This document shows positions 20,026 to 27,446 of a DNA stretch of 33,505 nt, piece after piece. Origin of the DNA: Streptomyces atriruber (GTDB taxonomy: Bacteria; Actinomycetota; Actinomycetes; Streptomycetales; Streptomycetaceae); assembly GCF_001418325.1 (NCBI RefSeq), contig NZ_LIPN01000110.1:1-33505 (forward strand), given 5' to 3'. Numbering within the stretch: position 1 is the stretch's first letter; each line of letters begins with the position of its first letter. The notes below the pieces were generated by a model. That model had not been told where the DNA came from, made no database searches, and was given only the letters and a program-made list of their open reading frames with translations. Both the position numbers and the translations under genes were made by a program.

Positions 20026-20076
20026 GCTTCGCAGCCGAGAAGGCACGGGAACGACGGTGTGACAGAGGGGTGGCTC

Positions 20077-20382
20077 GTGGGGGAGTACACGAGGATCGAC
20101 GACCTGAACGTCATCCGGGAGATGGGTGTCGGCCTCGGGAACATCAAGGAGGCGTTCGACGGCCTCGGAAAGCTGAAGGGGCAGTACGAGGACGATTTCG
20201 GTGAGCACGACCTCTCCTGGCAGTTCGGGGACTTCGTGGAGAACTGGGATCGTCACCGCGAGGAACTCGGGGAAGAGATCAAGAGCCTCTCCGATCTCGC
20301 GAAGGCCGCCGCCAAGACGTACGAGAAGATCGACAGTGAACTGGCGAAGGTCCTGCGCGACTCCGACAAGAAGAAGTCCTGA
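20077..20382 (+). CDS. Cassette 1: WXG-like small helical partner protein
   Basis: The 101-residue product belongs to a three-member family in this window that aligns without gaps from residue 1: FVENWDRHR sits at 53-61 and YEKID at 82-86, a match to the ESX Y-x-x-x-D export signal. There is no W-x-G, but W48 lies in SWQFG. The start GTG 20077 is preferred over GTG 20059 because AGAGGGG lies six bases upstream and because this choice aligns exactly with the two paralogues. It ends in DKKKS. The stop overlaps the next start by one base (TGATG). By analogy with small partners encoded before LXG and T7SS-signal toxins, it probably binds the next gene's product and guides its export; that role is inferred. 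Confidence 0.75.
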   Translation: MGEYTRIDDLNVIREMGVGLGNIKEAFDGLGKLKGQYEDDFGEHDLSWQFGDFVENWDRHREELGEEIKSLSDLAKAAAKTYEKIDSELAKVLRDSDKKKS

Positions 20383-21749
20383 TGGCAGGCGGGCGCACCA
20401 CGGACTGGCAGCCGCTGGCCGACCACGACCCGGTCCCCGGCGACCCGGACCGGCTGGAACAGCTGGGCCGCAAGCTCCGCAAGACCGCGAACGAACTGGA
20501 ACGCCAGGTACGCCACCTCAAGGCGGCGTCCGAGGTGGAATCCTGGGACAGCGACGCGGGCAAGGAGTTCCGCGAGAAGGCGAAGAAGTGCCGCGGCCGT
20601 CTGGAAGCCGCGCACAAGCGCTACAAGACGGTGGCCGACGCGGTCGGTGACCGGATCGTGGACCACGGATCCGACTACGAGTCGAACGCCTCGGCCCAGC
20701 CCGGCAATTACGCCACTGAACTCCTTCGCGCCCAGCGGATCGCTGAGATCGCCCGGCAGGATGCCCAGGATGCCGAGGCCGACAAGAGCGCCGCCCAGAA
20801 AGGGCTGGACGGTCTCTCCGGGAAAGAGGAGGGGCACAGCGCCAAAGGGGAAGCCAAGGGGCACAAGGAGAAGCTGGAGGACCGGGCGGAGTCGGCCGGC
20901 AAGGCCCTGGAGGCAGCCCGGGAGAAGTTGCGGAGAGCGCAGGAAATCCGCGACACGGCTGCGAAGAAGGCGCGCGAGGCCATCGATGAAGCAATCTCCG
21001 ACGATGCCCTCAAGGATGGCTTCTGGGACGACTTCGCGGACTTCGTGGAGTGGGCTGCGGGCTGGATGGAAGACATCTCGAAGTACGCTGGTCTCGCGGC
21101 TCTGGCCGTTGGATGGATCCCTGTCATCGGTCAGGGACTGGCAGGGTTCCTGGGTGCCGTCTCCATGGTGGCCACGCTGATCAACATTGCCTGTACGGCG
21201 GTCCAGGTCGCAATGGGCGATGAGTCCTGGACCGCGCTTGCCGAGGCGGCGGTGGGGTTGCTGATGATGGGGGCGGGCAAGGCGATGTCCAAGGTCAGCG
21301 GTCGATATGCCAAGGGCCTGTTGGACCGTATGCGGGCGGCCAAGGGTGGTAAGCAGACTCCCCGGCAGAGCAAGCGGAATCGGCACAAGTTCAACCGTGA
21401 TGTGGCCCACGTCAAGGGGCTTCAGAAGGGTGACATCTCGAAGTCCATCCGTGAGCCGGTCACCGAGGTCTTTAAGGGATCCACTTGGTCGGGCGCTTTT
21501 AGGGGCGGCTACCGTGAATCTGCGCAGGTATTGCGGGATCGCGGAAACGGAAGCTTGATCAAGGGAGGGGTCAAGTCGATGTCCTTGTCGGACGCTTCCG
21601 TGGCGTCTGACCTCAAGGAGATGAAGCACCTGGGCAAGAGTATGGGCGACGGATTTGCGGTCAACAAACTGTCGAGCCGGGCCACAGCCCTGAATGTGGC
21701 AGGCAGCGGAATCACTGCCGGTGGTCTTCTTATTGACGAGGTGAGCTGA
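20382..21749 (+). CDS. Cassette 1: putative T7SS-exported effector with membrane hairpin
   Basis: The 455-residue product starts with the conserved cassette signature DWQPLADHDPVPGDP (8-22), which I associate with putative T7SS secretion-signal domains. Helices follow with a WXG-like SWDSDAG (54-60), then a charged coiled coil (about 110-205), a WDDFADFVEW segment, and a hydrophobic hairpin (about 236-276). The part after about residue 300 is basic and has no catalytic motif I recognise. DNA for the second half (from about 21000) is visibly poorer in GC than the first half. That pattern fits a modular secreted toxin whose tip has been exchanged. It may act by inserting into a target membrane; no enzyme activity can be claimed. 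Confidence 0.65.
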   Translation: MAGGRTTDWQPLADHDPVPGDPDRLEQLGRKLRKTANELERQVRHLKAASEVESWDSDAGKEFREKAKKCRGRLEAAHKRYKTVADAVGDRIVDHGSDYESNASAQPGNYATELLRAQRIAEIARQDAQDAEADKSAAQKGLDGLSGKEEGHSAKGEAKGHKEKLEDRAESAGKALEAAREKLRRAQEIRDTAAKKAREAIDEAISDDALKDGFWDDFADFVEWAAGWMEDISKYAGLAALAVGWIPVIGQGLAGFLGAVSMVATLINIACTAVQVAMGDESWTALAEAAVGLLMMGAGKAMSKVSGRYAKGLLDRMRAAKGGKQTPRQSKRNRHKFNRDVAHVKGLQKGDISKSIREPVTEVFKGSTWSGAFRGGYRESAQVLRDRGNGSLIKGGVKSMSLSDASVASDLKEMKHLGKSMGDGFAVNKLSSRATALNVAGSGITAGGLLIDEVS

Positions 21750-22432
21750 TGGAACGAGAGCAGAAAGAAGTCGCTGGGTTTTCTCCCGGTCCCGAGGACG
21801 ACTACCTTGTCGATTTCGATTTCGATGGCGGCTGGCTTCCTCTGACACTCCACGCGGGAACTCGGGAAGAGTCCCGGAAGATGGCCGCAGATCTGGTGGA
21901 GAAGTTCAACCCCTTGCACCTCGGCGTCAGCAAAGCCGCACTGCAGGAGGAGCTGGAGAACCTCGCCCTGACAGCATTCGAGTCCGGCCCCGTTCTGACG
22001 ACGGTCGCATACACGGAGGGCGGCATTCTCATGGCAGATCTGTCGGTCTTCGTGTACGGAGAGGACGATGTCCAGCGTCCTTCGCCGCAGGAGTATCTGC
22101 CCCACTTGACGAAGTGGTCTTACGCTGAAGTGAAGGGCGAAGCACAGGTGACTGACGTTCAGCTGCCGCTCGGTTCGGCCGTCCGTGTGCAGGCGGTGCT
22201 GGCCGAGAAGCGACGCTTTGGCTGGGGCAAGAAGCTCAGTGAGGCTCTCCGGTATGGAGTTTGGCCGGACGGGTTGGAAGAAATCCTGGTCGTCGAGGCG
22301 AGATGGCTCAACTTTGAACGTACGGACGAGCTGACCGAGCTCGTGGACCGTCTCATGCCCACCATGCGGCTTCTGCCCGTTCCCGCGGAGCCCGCCACAG
22401 GCAGTGCCTCCGAATCGACCAGCGAGAGCTGA
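21749..22432 (+). CDS. Cassette 1: divergent C-family-like soluble protein (candidate chaperone or immunity)
   Basis: This 227-residue acidic, soluble product has no signal or membrane helix. It is not clearly alignable with the C-family proteins of the other cassettes but shares their position beside a D-family gene, size, and a W-x-P-L start (GGWLPLTL) followed by a helix and beta-rich segments; the C-terminus is an STES-rich tail. Its start overlaps the effector stop by one base. GC is well below the window average (for example around 21760-21830), as in the end of the effector gene, so the two seem to have moved together. That is what is expected of a toxin tip and its immunity protein; a chaperone is the alternative. 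No homologue is recognised. Confidence 0.6.
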   Translation: MEREQKEVAGFSPGPEDDYLVDFDFDGGWLPLTLHAGTREESRKMAADLVEKFNPLHLGVSKAALQEELENLALTAFESGPVLTTVAYTEGGILMADLSVFVYGEDDVQRPSPQEYLPHLTKWSYAEVKGEAQVTDVQLPLGSAVRVQAVLAEKRRFGWGKKLSEALRYGVWPDGLEEILVVEARWLNFERTDELTELVDRLMPTMRLLPVPAEPATGSASESTSES

Positions 22433-22433
22433 C

Positions 22434-23030
22434 ATGCCCCTCCAGACGGAATGGAACACCCCTCCCAGCGACTACACGATCTTTGTTCCCGCAGGTTGGT
22501 TCCAACTGCACCTCGATCCTGAGGAGCGCGACCGTGGCATCGCCGCGCTTGCCGACCGGCAGTTCGCGGGCATCGACAATGCGCCCGTGCTCAAGGAACG
22601 GCTGATGCGGGATCTGCAGAAGCAGGCCAAGGCGGCCTACCGCGAGGGCGGTGTCGAGCTGTACATCAGCCTGCTGACCGTTGAGGGTGTGCCGCTGGCG
22701 TCCTCACTGCTCGTGAGTCTGCTCCCGGACGGCTGGCCCGGCTGCCGCACGGCACACGACCTGGCTCGCCGACTGGGCGACACGGGGCGCCCGGCTGAAG
22801 TGCGGAAGCTGGACGCCGCAGGCGACGCCGTACGGACGGAGAAGACCGAAGCCCCCGATCCCGAGCGCCAGATGGGCAACACTCTCGCCACGACGACCGT
22901 GAGCTACCACGTCCCCGTCCCCGCGAGCACCCAGTGGCTGACCCTCACCTTCTCGACCCCCATGGAAGGCCTGGCGGCACAGATGGTGGAGCTCTTCGAC
23001 ACCGTGGCCGGGACATTGCACTGGGAGTAG
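22434..23030 (+). CDS. Cassette 1: D-family protein (Mog1/PsbP-like pattern)
   Basis: The 198-residue soluble product belongs to the D family seen four times here. It starts with YTIFVPAGWFQL, where the family has a beta strand, P-x-x-W and a second strand; a helical middle follows; VELYISLLTVEGVPLASSLLVS matches the DLYLPVE..ASIVV block of the others; and it ends VELFDTVAGTLHWE, matching the LFD-x-x-M-x-T-F-R-W end. ATG 22434 lies just after the previous stop. The strand-PxxW-strand start and closing helix resemble Mog1/PsbP-fold proteins, some of which (DUF1795/Eag) are chaperones of membrane-segment toxins in T6SS. A T7SS chaperone role is inference. Confidence 0.65.
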   Translation: MPLQTEWNTPPSDYTIFVPAGWFQLHLDPEERDRGIAALADRQFAGIDNAPVLKERLMRDLQKQAKAAYREGGVELYISLLTVEGVPLASSLLVSLLPDGWPGCRTAHDLARRLGDTGRPAEVRKLDAAGDAVRTEKTEAPDPERQMGNTLATTTVSYHVPVPASTQWLTLTFSTPMEGLAAQMVELFDTVAGTLHWE

Positions 23031-23041
23031 CCGACGTCCGC

Positions 23042-23395
23042 GCGTGGTGAGCGGGTACGACCCATCGCCCGAGGACTTCCGGTGGGTGACGTTGCAGTCG
23101 GCCTTGTATGTGTCCAGCCGGTAGCCGGACTTGGCCCTGGTGAGGTCGTACGTACATGACTGCGGATCGGCGAACTCCGTGCCCGACTCCACTCGCAGAG
23201 CGACAGGCTTGGCCACTGTTGTGGTGGCGGCGATGTCGACGCCGAGGTGGTTGAAGCTCGCCGTCACCCAGACGGAGTCGATCGGAGCGTCGAACCGCAC
23301 GCGCGTGGCCAGGTTCACGATCTGACCGTCCGCGGTCGGTCGAAGGGTGACCGAGGGCGCGGGAAGCTTCGGCCCAAGGGGGGCAGGTCCTTGCC
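23042..23395 (-). pseudogene. Internal fragment of an ESX-linked secreted-protein gene
   Basis: The minus strand encodes about 115 coherent residues (LPAPSVTLRPTADGQIVNLA at the start, YPLTT at the end, with C-T-Y-D and ADCNVTH) and uses GC-rich third positions throughout. No start codon, signal sequence or natural stop bounds it; the frame runs into non-coding sequence on both sides. From memory, the pattern of a beta-rich domain opening with P-x-V-x-L-x-P and 'QLVNLATW' occurs in secreted Streptomyces proteins encoded near ESX genes, often labelled ATP/GTP-binding. It lies between the tails of cassettes 1 and 2 and has lost both ends. Confidence 0.6.
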
Positions 23396-24001
23396 TCAGG
23401 TGTCGAGGTTCACGAACAGGCTCCGGGCGAACGCGTCGAACTCGTCGATGTTCGACGTGATCCATCCGATGTCCTCGCCCACCGTACGTACGATCACGTC
23501 GATGCCCAGCGATTCCAGCCGCCACGCGTAGTTCACCGAGCAGCACATCGCGCCCGCCTTGGCCGCGACGAAGTAGCGGACCGAGCGCTTGCCGCGCCCC
23601 AGCCGCTCGGTGTCGAAGTCGATGACCTCGGGGTCCCGCGCGGCGCCCGGCTCATTCTTCTGGACCAGCTCGTCCAGCGTCGCGTCCACGTCGCCCTCGC
23701 TGGGGCCCGCGTGCACGAGGAAGGTGAGGAACTCCCGCCGGGGATCCGGGACATAGAGGAAGATCTGGTGCGCCGGAACCGTCCGCGGAATCAGCTCGGC
23801 CGCCGAGTCCAGTTCGAAGGCCAGCATCTTGACCTGCTTCTTGTCGACCGGCTCGTCGTCGACGAGTGCCCAGAGCAGTTCCGAGGTGCGGCGCGCCCAC
23901 TTCTTGCGCTCGCGCGCGGCGCCCCGCCCGTCGCCGAGGAGCGGCATCGCAGGCCAGACGGCGGCATCGCTGTCCGAGTCGAGGGAGAAGGTGACGGTCA
24001 C
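23396..24001 (-). CDS. Cassette 2: C-family soluble protein
   Basis: The 201-residue product is a C-family member: N-terminal AVWPAMPL and a WARRTSELLWAL helix, a central beta region (IFLYVPDPRREFLTFLVHAG), GKRSVRYF, and the best-conserved block VNYAWRLESLGIDVIVRTV followed by a final helix. The same block reads VRYAWRHEATGCDV and VRYAWQVEEHGADV in cassettes 3 and 4. It starts with GTG 24001 and overlaps the D-family stop by four bases. The longer frame to 24568 is the shadow of that D gene. The protein is cytoplasmic; as its effector gene is destroyed, it is now an orphan. Confidence 0.7.
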   Translation of the reverse strand: MTVTFSLDSDSDAAVWPAMPLLGDGRGAARERKKWARRTSELLWALVDDEPVDKKQVKMLAFELDSAAELIPRTVPAHQIFLYVPDPRREFLTFLVHAGPSEGDVDATLDELVQKNEPGAARDPEVIDFDTERLGRGKRSVRYFVAAKAGAMCCSVNYAWRLESLGIDVIVRTVGEDIGWITSNIDEFDAFARSLFVNLDT

Positions 24002-24624
24002 TCGGTCCTCCAGCGGAACGTGGTCATCACGGCGTCGAAGAGTTCTACGAGGATCTCGGTGAAGTCGCCCTCGGGATTGCCGTCGCCGAGGGTGGTGAAG
24101 CTGACGACGACCCAGCCCGCGTCCCCGCCGGACGACGGTACCCGCACGACGTAGTCGACGTGCTTCGACGCCGTCTCGGCCCCCTTCCGCGGGTCGGCCG
24201 GCATCGTGCGCTCCTTGCGGAGCCCTGCCGCACCGTCCAGCTCCGCGGGCTCGGAGTCCTTGGAGTCCGCGAGCAGTTGCGTCAGCATGTCCTGCGGACT
24301 GACCCCCTCGCGCAGCCCGGTGTCGAGCTTCGCGACGACGATGGAGGCGGCGACGAGGTAGCCGTGCATGGGCTCGACGGGCAGATAGAGGTCCACGCCG
24401 TCCCGGCGTTGCGCCTCCTTGACCGAGGCGTTCAGCCGCCGGTACAGCTCCATCCGCGCCTCTGCCACCTTGTCCTTGGGCAGTTCGCGGGAGGCCCGCT
24501 CGGCGGCCTCGTCGACGATCTCCTTGACCGCGTCCTGGGACCCCTCCCGCAGCGGGATCCGCGACCACCCCGGAGGAATGATCAGGGTGTAGCCGAACGC
24601 GTTCTTGGTGTCAGCCGGCGGCAT
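23998..24624 (-). CDS. Cassette 2: D-family protein (Mog1/PsbP-like pattern)
   Basis: The 208-residue product aligns without gaps over its first 100 residues with the cassette 3 copy: GYTLIIPPGWSRIPL (11-25) against GYQLILPPEWARIPM, then helices with DKV and L-x-x-x-VKEA, then DLYLPVEPMHG against DLYLPVERMHG. It ends VELFDAVMTTFRWRTE. No signal or membrane helix is present. It overlaps the upstream membrane gene by 14 bases and the C-family gene by four, so the three are translated together. Candidate cytoplasmic chaperone or immunity factor; no catalytic residues stand out. Confidence 0.7.
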   Translation of the reverse strand: MPPADTKNAFGYTLIIPPGWSRIPLREGSQDAVKEIVDEAAERASRELPKDKVAEARMELYRRLNASVKEAQRRDGVDLYLPVEPMHGYLVAASIVVAKLDTGLREGVSPQDMLTQLLADSKDSEPAELDGAAGLRKERTMPADPRKGAETASKHVDYVVRVPSSGGDAGWVVVSFTTLGDGNPEGDFTEILVELFDAVMTTFRWRTE

Positions 24625-25042
24625 CGCGGCGGCTCCTTCGGTCGAGCGCCCCGTACACGAGCACTACGGCACCGGGCAGGAGGGGACAGATCAGCACCGC
24701 CGGGTGGTGGTGCATCAGGAGAAGCAGCGGGGCGAGCTGGGCGAGGCCGCCGCCCGCGAAGTAGAGGGTGAAGTCGCCGCGCCACCGGCCCCCATTGCGC
24801 AGGAGGACGACGCCGGCGGTCAGGACCGCCACGGCCAGCAGTGGCAGTGCCTGCCCGGGTACGCGGAAGGCGGCGCTCAGCGACTTCGGGAGGGCGCCGG
24901 AGTTGATGAGCACCCCGCCGATGATGGCGACGACGAGGAAGAGGAGTGGCGTCACGACGGCGATGCGCGCGTTCCTGATCACCTTCCGGTCCTCGGCGGA
25001 GAGGCCGGCGGCTGCGTGGGCGGCTGTGCGGTTGTCCACCAT
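24611..25042 (-). CDS. Cassette 2: small membrane protein
   Basis: The 143-residue product has a polar N-terminus (AEDRKVIRNAR) and about four membrane helices, ending in a basic RRSRRD tail. I do not recognise the family. Start ATG 25042 is chosen because AAAGAGGAG lies eight bases upstream; an in-frame ATG at 25063 has no such site, and the 267-residue frame from 25414 reads through gene fragments. Small membrane proteins of similar size but low sequence similarity occupy the same slot in cassettes 3 and 4. It may anchor partners at the secretion machine or protect the producer's own membrane (inference). Confidence 0.65.
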   Translation of the reverse strand: MVDNRTAAHAAAGLSAEDRKVIRNARIAVVTPLLFLVVAIIGGVLINSGALPKSLSAAFRVPGQALPLLAVAVLTAGVVLLRNGGRWRGDFTLYFAGGGLAQLAPLLLLMHHHPAVLICPLLPGAVVLVYGALDRRSRRDAAG

Positions 25043-25140
25043 GGACGCGGCTCCTCTTTCCATGGGTCGCAAGGGTGTTGCGCGGGGTGCCTCACCCGCT
25101 ACCGGGCTCTTCAGCGAGGTGCGGTTCGGCGGAGTGGGTC

Positions 25141-25290
25141 TCACCAGGCGGACTGCGCCTGCGTCACACCGTGGCTTCCCTTGAAGTCGTTGTACGCGTC
25201 CCAGCTGGGCTTGTGGGGAATGCCGAGCCCGTCGCTCGCGGCGTTCAACGTGTCGTTGTCGCCCAGCAGCTTGTCGCCCCGCTTGGACGG
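25141..25290 (-). pseudogene. Cassette 2 effector: C-terminal 47 residues only
   Basis: From 25284 down to the TGA at 25141 the minus strand reads a plausible effector tail: GDKLLGDNDTLN, then KPSWDAYNDFK, ending AQSAW. The cassette 3 effector ends GGKALGSSDTVDKPYFEPFQDYKNEY...GSSW, a clear match in order and spacing. Six codons upstream the frame is closed by a stop, and there is no start codon. The next gene on this strand is the cassette 2 membrane gene, exactly where an effector should end, so this is the stump of the lost cassette 2 effector. Confidence 0.65.
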
Positions 25291-25457
25291 CGCCGACCGC
25301 GATCAACGCGTACGAGACGAGCAAGGGCCGGTACGACGCCGCGACCTGGGGCGCCGGAGCGGCCGACATCGCCACGGGCACCGGTGGCCGCAAGTTCGGC
25401 GGCGCCGTGGCCATCGGTAGCGCGATCGGCCTCGGGGCACGGGAGTTGACGGACTGA
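25290..25457 (+). pseudogene. Plus-strand C-terminal fragment of another cassette protein
   Basis: The plus strand encodes about 55 residues (APTAINAYETSKGRYDAATW near the start; GSAIGLGARELTD at the end) before a TGA that overlaps the next ATG as TGATG, the same junction type as between the cassette 1 effector and its neighbour. Third positions are GC-rich as in a real gene. No start exists: the piece begins at about 25290 where it abuts the minus-strand effector stump. It is probably the tail of a second effector left by recombination. Confidence 0.6.
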
Positions 25458-25588
25458 TGGATACCACCGAAGTCGATGGGACCGTCGGCGCCGAGGCCGG
25501 CCCCGCCACCCTCTCCGACGTCCCGATTGTTCCCGACGTCTGGTTAGAACTCCCTCCGGATCGCACGGAGTTAAGCCACCCCTGATCC
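25457..25588 (+). pseudogene. N-terminal fragment of a soluble cassette protein
   Basis: ATG 25457 overlaps the previous stop and opens a 43-codon frame (MDTTEVDGTV..., then VPIVPDVWLELPPD) that ends early at 25586-25588. The V-P-D-x-W-L-x-L-P-P string resembles the opening of the soluble proteins that follow effectors in the intact cassettes. Two TTA codons near the end are unusual for this GC content and suggest the last dozen codons are junction sequence. Confidence 0.5.
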
Positions 25589-25818
25589 ACGTCGTTGACA
25601 CGAACATAGTTCGCCGCGTCACTCATCGCCGCCGCCTCGGCCTTGTCCTTCGGCGTGTCCCAGTCGAAGACCAGGATCATGCTCTTCGGCGGCGATACGT
25701 CCACGCCGTCCGGCTTGTCCTCGGCCGGGGCGCCCGACGGGTTCGCGGACCTCTTCGGTTTCGCCGAGCCGTCGTCGGCTCCGCCGATCTTCCCGTACCG
25801 CTCCGATGATAGTTTCCT
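25571..25818 (-). pseudogene. Unrecognised minus-strand gene fragment
   Basis: After an in-frame TAG at 25819-25821 the minus strand encodes about 80 coherent residues: RYGKIGGADDGSAKPKR, a proline-rich linker, then KSMILVFDWDTPKDKAEAAA and SDAANYVRVNDVDQG. GC-rich third positions support real coding history. No start with a ribosome site is present, and downstream the frame runs antisense through the plus-strand fragments. I do not recognise the family; the linker followed by a compact domain would suit the front of a secreted protein's C-terminal domain. Confidence 0.45.
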
Positions 25819-25875
25819 CTACAGGTATGTAGTAGATGTAGCGGGAACGTTGAGCGCGCACGCACGGGGGTCCAA
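25804..25875 (+). promoter_or_regulatory. AT-rich control region before cassette 3
   Basis: This is the only AT-rich stretch before cassette 3. It contains the inverted repeat CTACA-GGTA-TGTAG (25819-25832) and TAGTAGATGTAG (25831-25842), which could supply a -10. A GGGGG ribosome site lies six bases before the GTG at 25876. I see no confident -35. Confidence 0.35.
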
Positions 25876-26199
25876 GTGTCCGGTTCCGATCTGTCCGTCG
25901 ACATCACCTTGCTCAAGTCGACGGAGAAGCAACTCCACTCGATCAAGGGCGAGTTCGAGGGCATCGACGACTGGAAGAAGGAGCTCAGGTCCGTCGTCGG
26001 CGAGGAACGCATGGTCAAGGCTATGTCGACCTTCGTGGACAACTGGGACCGGCACCGGAAGAAGCTCGTCGAGCAGATCGACGAGATCGGCGGCTGGGTC
26101 GAGTCGACGCGGAAGACCTTCGAGAAGGCCGATCTCGATCTCGCGAAGGCCGCGCGGAACAAGAAGCAGCAGAAGTCCGGCGCCGGGGAGGGGAAGTAG
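25876..26199 (+). CDS. Cassette 3: WXG-like small helical partner protein
   Basis: The 107-residue product aligns without gaps with the partners of cassettes 1 and 4: FVDNWDRHR at 53-61 and FEKAD at 82-86, where phenylalanine replaces the tyrosine of the usual Y-x-x-x-D export signal. It shares the MSGSDL-V start with cassette 4. It is helical and highly charged, with a lysine-rich tail. It starts with GTG 25876 and ends two bases before the effector GTG. Predicted export partner of the next gene's product. Confidence 0.75.
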   Translation: MSGSDLSVDITLLKSTEKQLHSIKGEFEGIDDWKKELRSVVGEERMVKAMSTFVDNWDRHRKKLVEQIDEIGGWVESTRKTFEKADLDLAKAARNKKQQKSGAGEGK

Positions 26200-26201
26200 C
26201 C

Positions 26202-27446
26202 GTGTCGCGCTCCTCCGTGGACTGGCACCCGCTCGCGGACAGCGACCCGGTGCCCGGCTCCCCCAAGGCCATCGACGAAGAAGTCGAGCACATGACCGGC
26301 GTCGCGAAGAAGCTGCGCGATCAGGCGGAGAAGCTCCGCAAGATCGCCAGGAAGGAAGGGCTGAAGGGCAAGTACTCGGACAAGCTGACCGAGGGCGCGG
26401 GCGAGCTCGGTGAGAAGCTCGACCAGACCGCCGAGCGGTACGAGGGCGTCAAGAAGCACCTGTCCGACTGGTCCGACCAGCTGCGGCTCGCCCAGTCCGC
26501 CGCCGAGGAGGCCCGCCAGCTCGCCAAGAGCGACGAGAAGCAGGCCAAGAAAGACCTGAAGAAGGCCACCGAGCGCTACCACGGGCGGGCCGACGAGCTG
26601 GCCACGCTGATCGAGAACGCCATCGACGACGACCCCCTCACCGACAGCTGGTGGGACAACGTCAAGGACTGGATCGACAAGAACGCCGGCTGGCTGAAGG
26701 TCGTCATCGAGATCGCCAGCTACGTCGCCACGGCCATCGCCATCGCGGCGATCTTCATCTCCGGCATCGGGATCGGGGTGGTGCTCGCCGCGGGGATCGC
26801 GGTCCTCGTGGCGAGAGTGGTGATGGCCGCGGCCGGGCAGGGCTCCTGGGCGGACGTCGCGCTCGACGTGTTCGCGCTGGCGACCATGGGCCTGGGCCGC
26901 GGCGCGGTCTCCGGTCTCAAGGCGGGCCAGGCGGCCACCAGGGCCGCCGCGGGCGCGGGCGCGAGGAAGGCCGCCACCGGCGCCGCCAAGAACAGCATGA
27001 ACAAGGTGTACGGACAGGCCGGGCGCACGCTGGCCAGCAAGAGCGCCACCAAGGCGCAGAAGCGGGCCGCCCGCGAGGCCATCGAACAGGCCGACGCCCT
27101 GGCCGCCAAGGCGGGCGCGGGCGCCGAGAAGGCGGCCGCCAAGGCGCCGGTGCCCAAGGCGAGCAGGATGGACATCCTCAGGGCGGGCGGCGACAAGGAC
27201 GCGGCCGTCGCGTACAAGGACATGATGCGGATGCGGGGCGCCCACGCGGGCAACGGCGCCGTCCACGCGGCCAGCCAGGGCGCCGAGAGCCAACTCCGCC
27301 TCAACCAGCAGGTCTTCCTCTCCGGCCAGGGCATCGACCTGGGCGGCAAGGCCCTCGGATCGAGCGACACGGTCGACAAGCCGTACTTCGAGCCGTTCCA
27401 GGACTACAAGAACGAGTACACCGCCGAAGTGGGGTCCTCCTGGTGA
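26202..27446 (+). CDS. Cassette 3: putative T7SS-exported effector with membrane hairpin
   Basis: The 414-residue product has the signature DWHPLADSDPVPGSP (7-21), then GLKGKYSDKL (53-62), shared with cassette 4 as NLKGKYAEKL, and a long charged coiled coil (about 65-140). SWWDNVKDWI leads into a membrane hairpin (about 170-208), followed by GQGSWADV, a motif also kept in cassette 4. The remainder is alanine-lysine rich and helical, with no enzyme motif I recognise; it ends GSSW. The GTG start follows a GGGGAGGGG ribosome site at the end of the partner gene, and the stop overlaps the membrane gene by four bases. The name effector is inferred from the module and its resemblance to T7SS-signal proteins. 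Confidence 0.65.
   Translation: MSRSSVDWHPLADSDPVPGSPKAIDEEVEHMTGVAKKLRDQAEKLRKIARKEGLKGKYSDKLTEGAGELGEKLDQTAERYEGVKKHLSDWSDQLRLAQSAAEEARQLAKSDEKQAKKDLKKATERYHGRADELATLIENAIDDDPLTDSWWDNVKDWIDKNAGWLKVVIEIASYVATAIAIAAIFISGIGIGVVLAAGIAVLVARVVMAAAGQGSWADVALDVFALATMGLGRGAVSGLKAGQAATRAAAGAGARKAATGAAKNSMNKVYGQAGRTLASKSATKAQKRAAREAIEQADALAAKAGAGAEKAAAKAPVPKASRMDILRAGGDKDAAVAYKDMMRMRGAHAGNGAVHAASQGAESQLRLNQQVFLSGQGIDLGGKALGSSDTVDKPYFEPFQDYKNEYTAEVGSSW

Noticed and set aside
23131..24771. Plus-strand frames at 23131-23325, 23711-24154 and 24160-24771
   Set aside because: They are antisense to cassette 2 genes with paralogues in cassettes 3 and 4; their translations are compositionally biased and match nothing in the window.
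25043..25875. Possible insertion sequence or integrated element
   Set aside because: No transposase or integrase frame, terminal inverted repeats or target duplications were found; only pieces of cassette-type genes.
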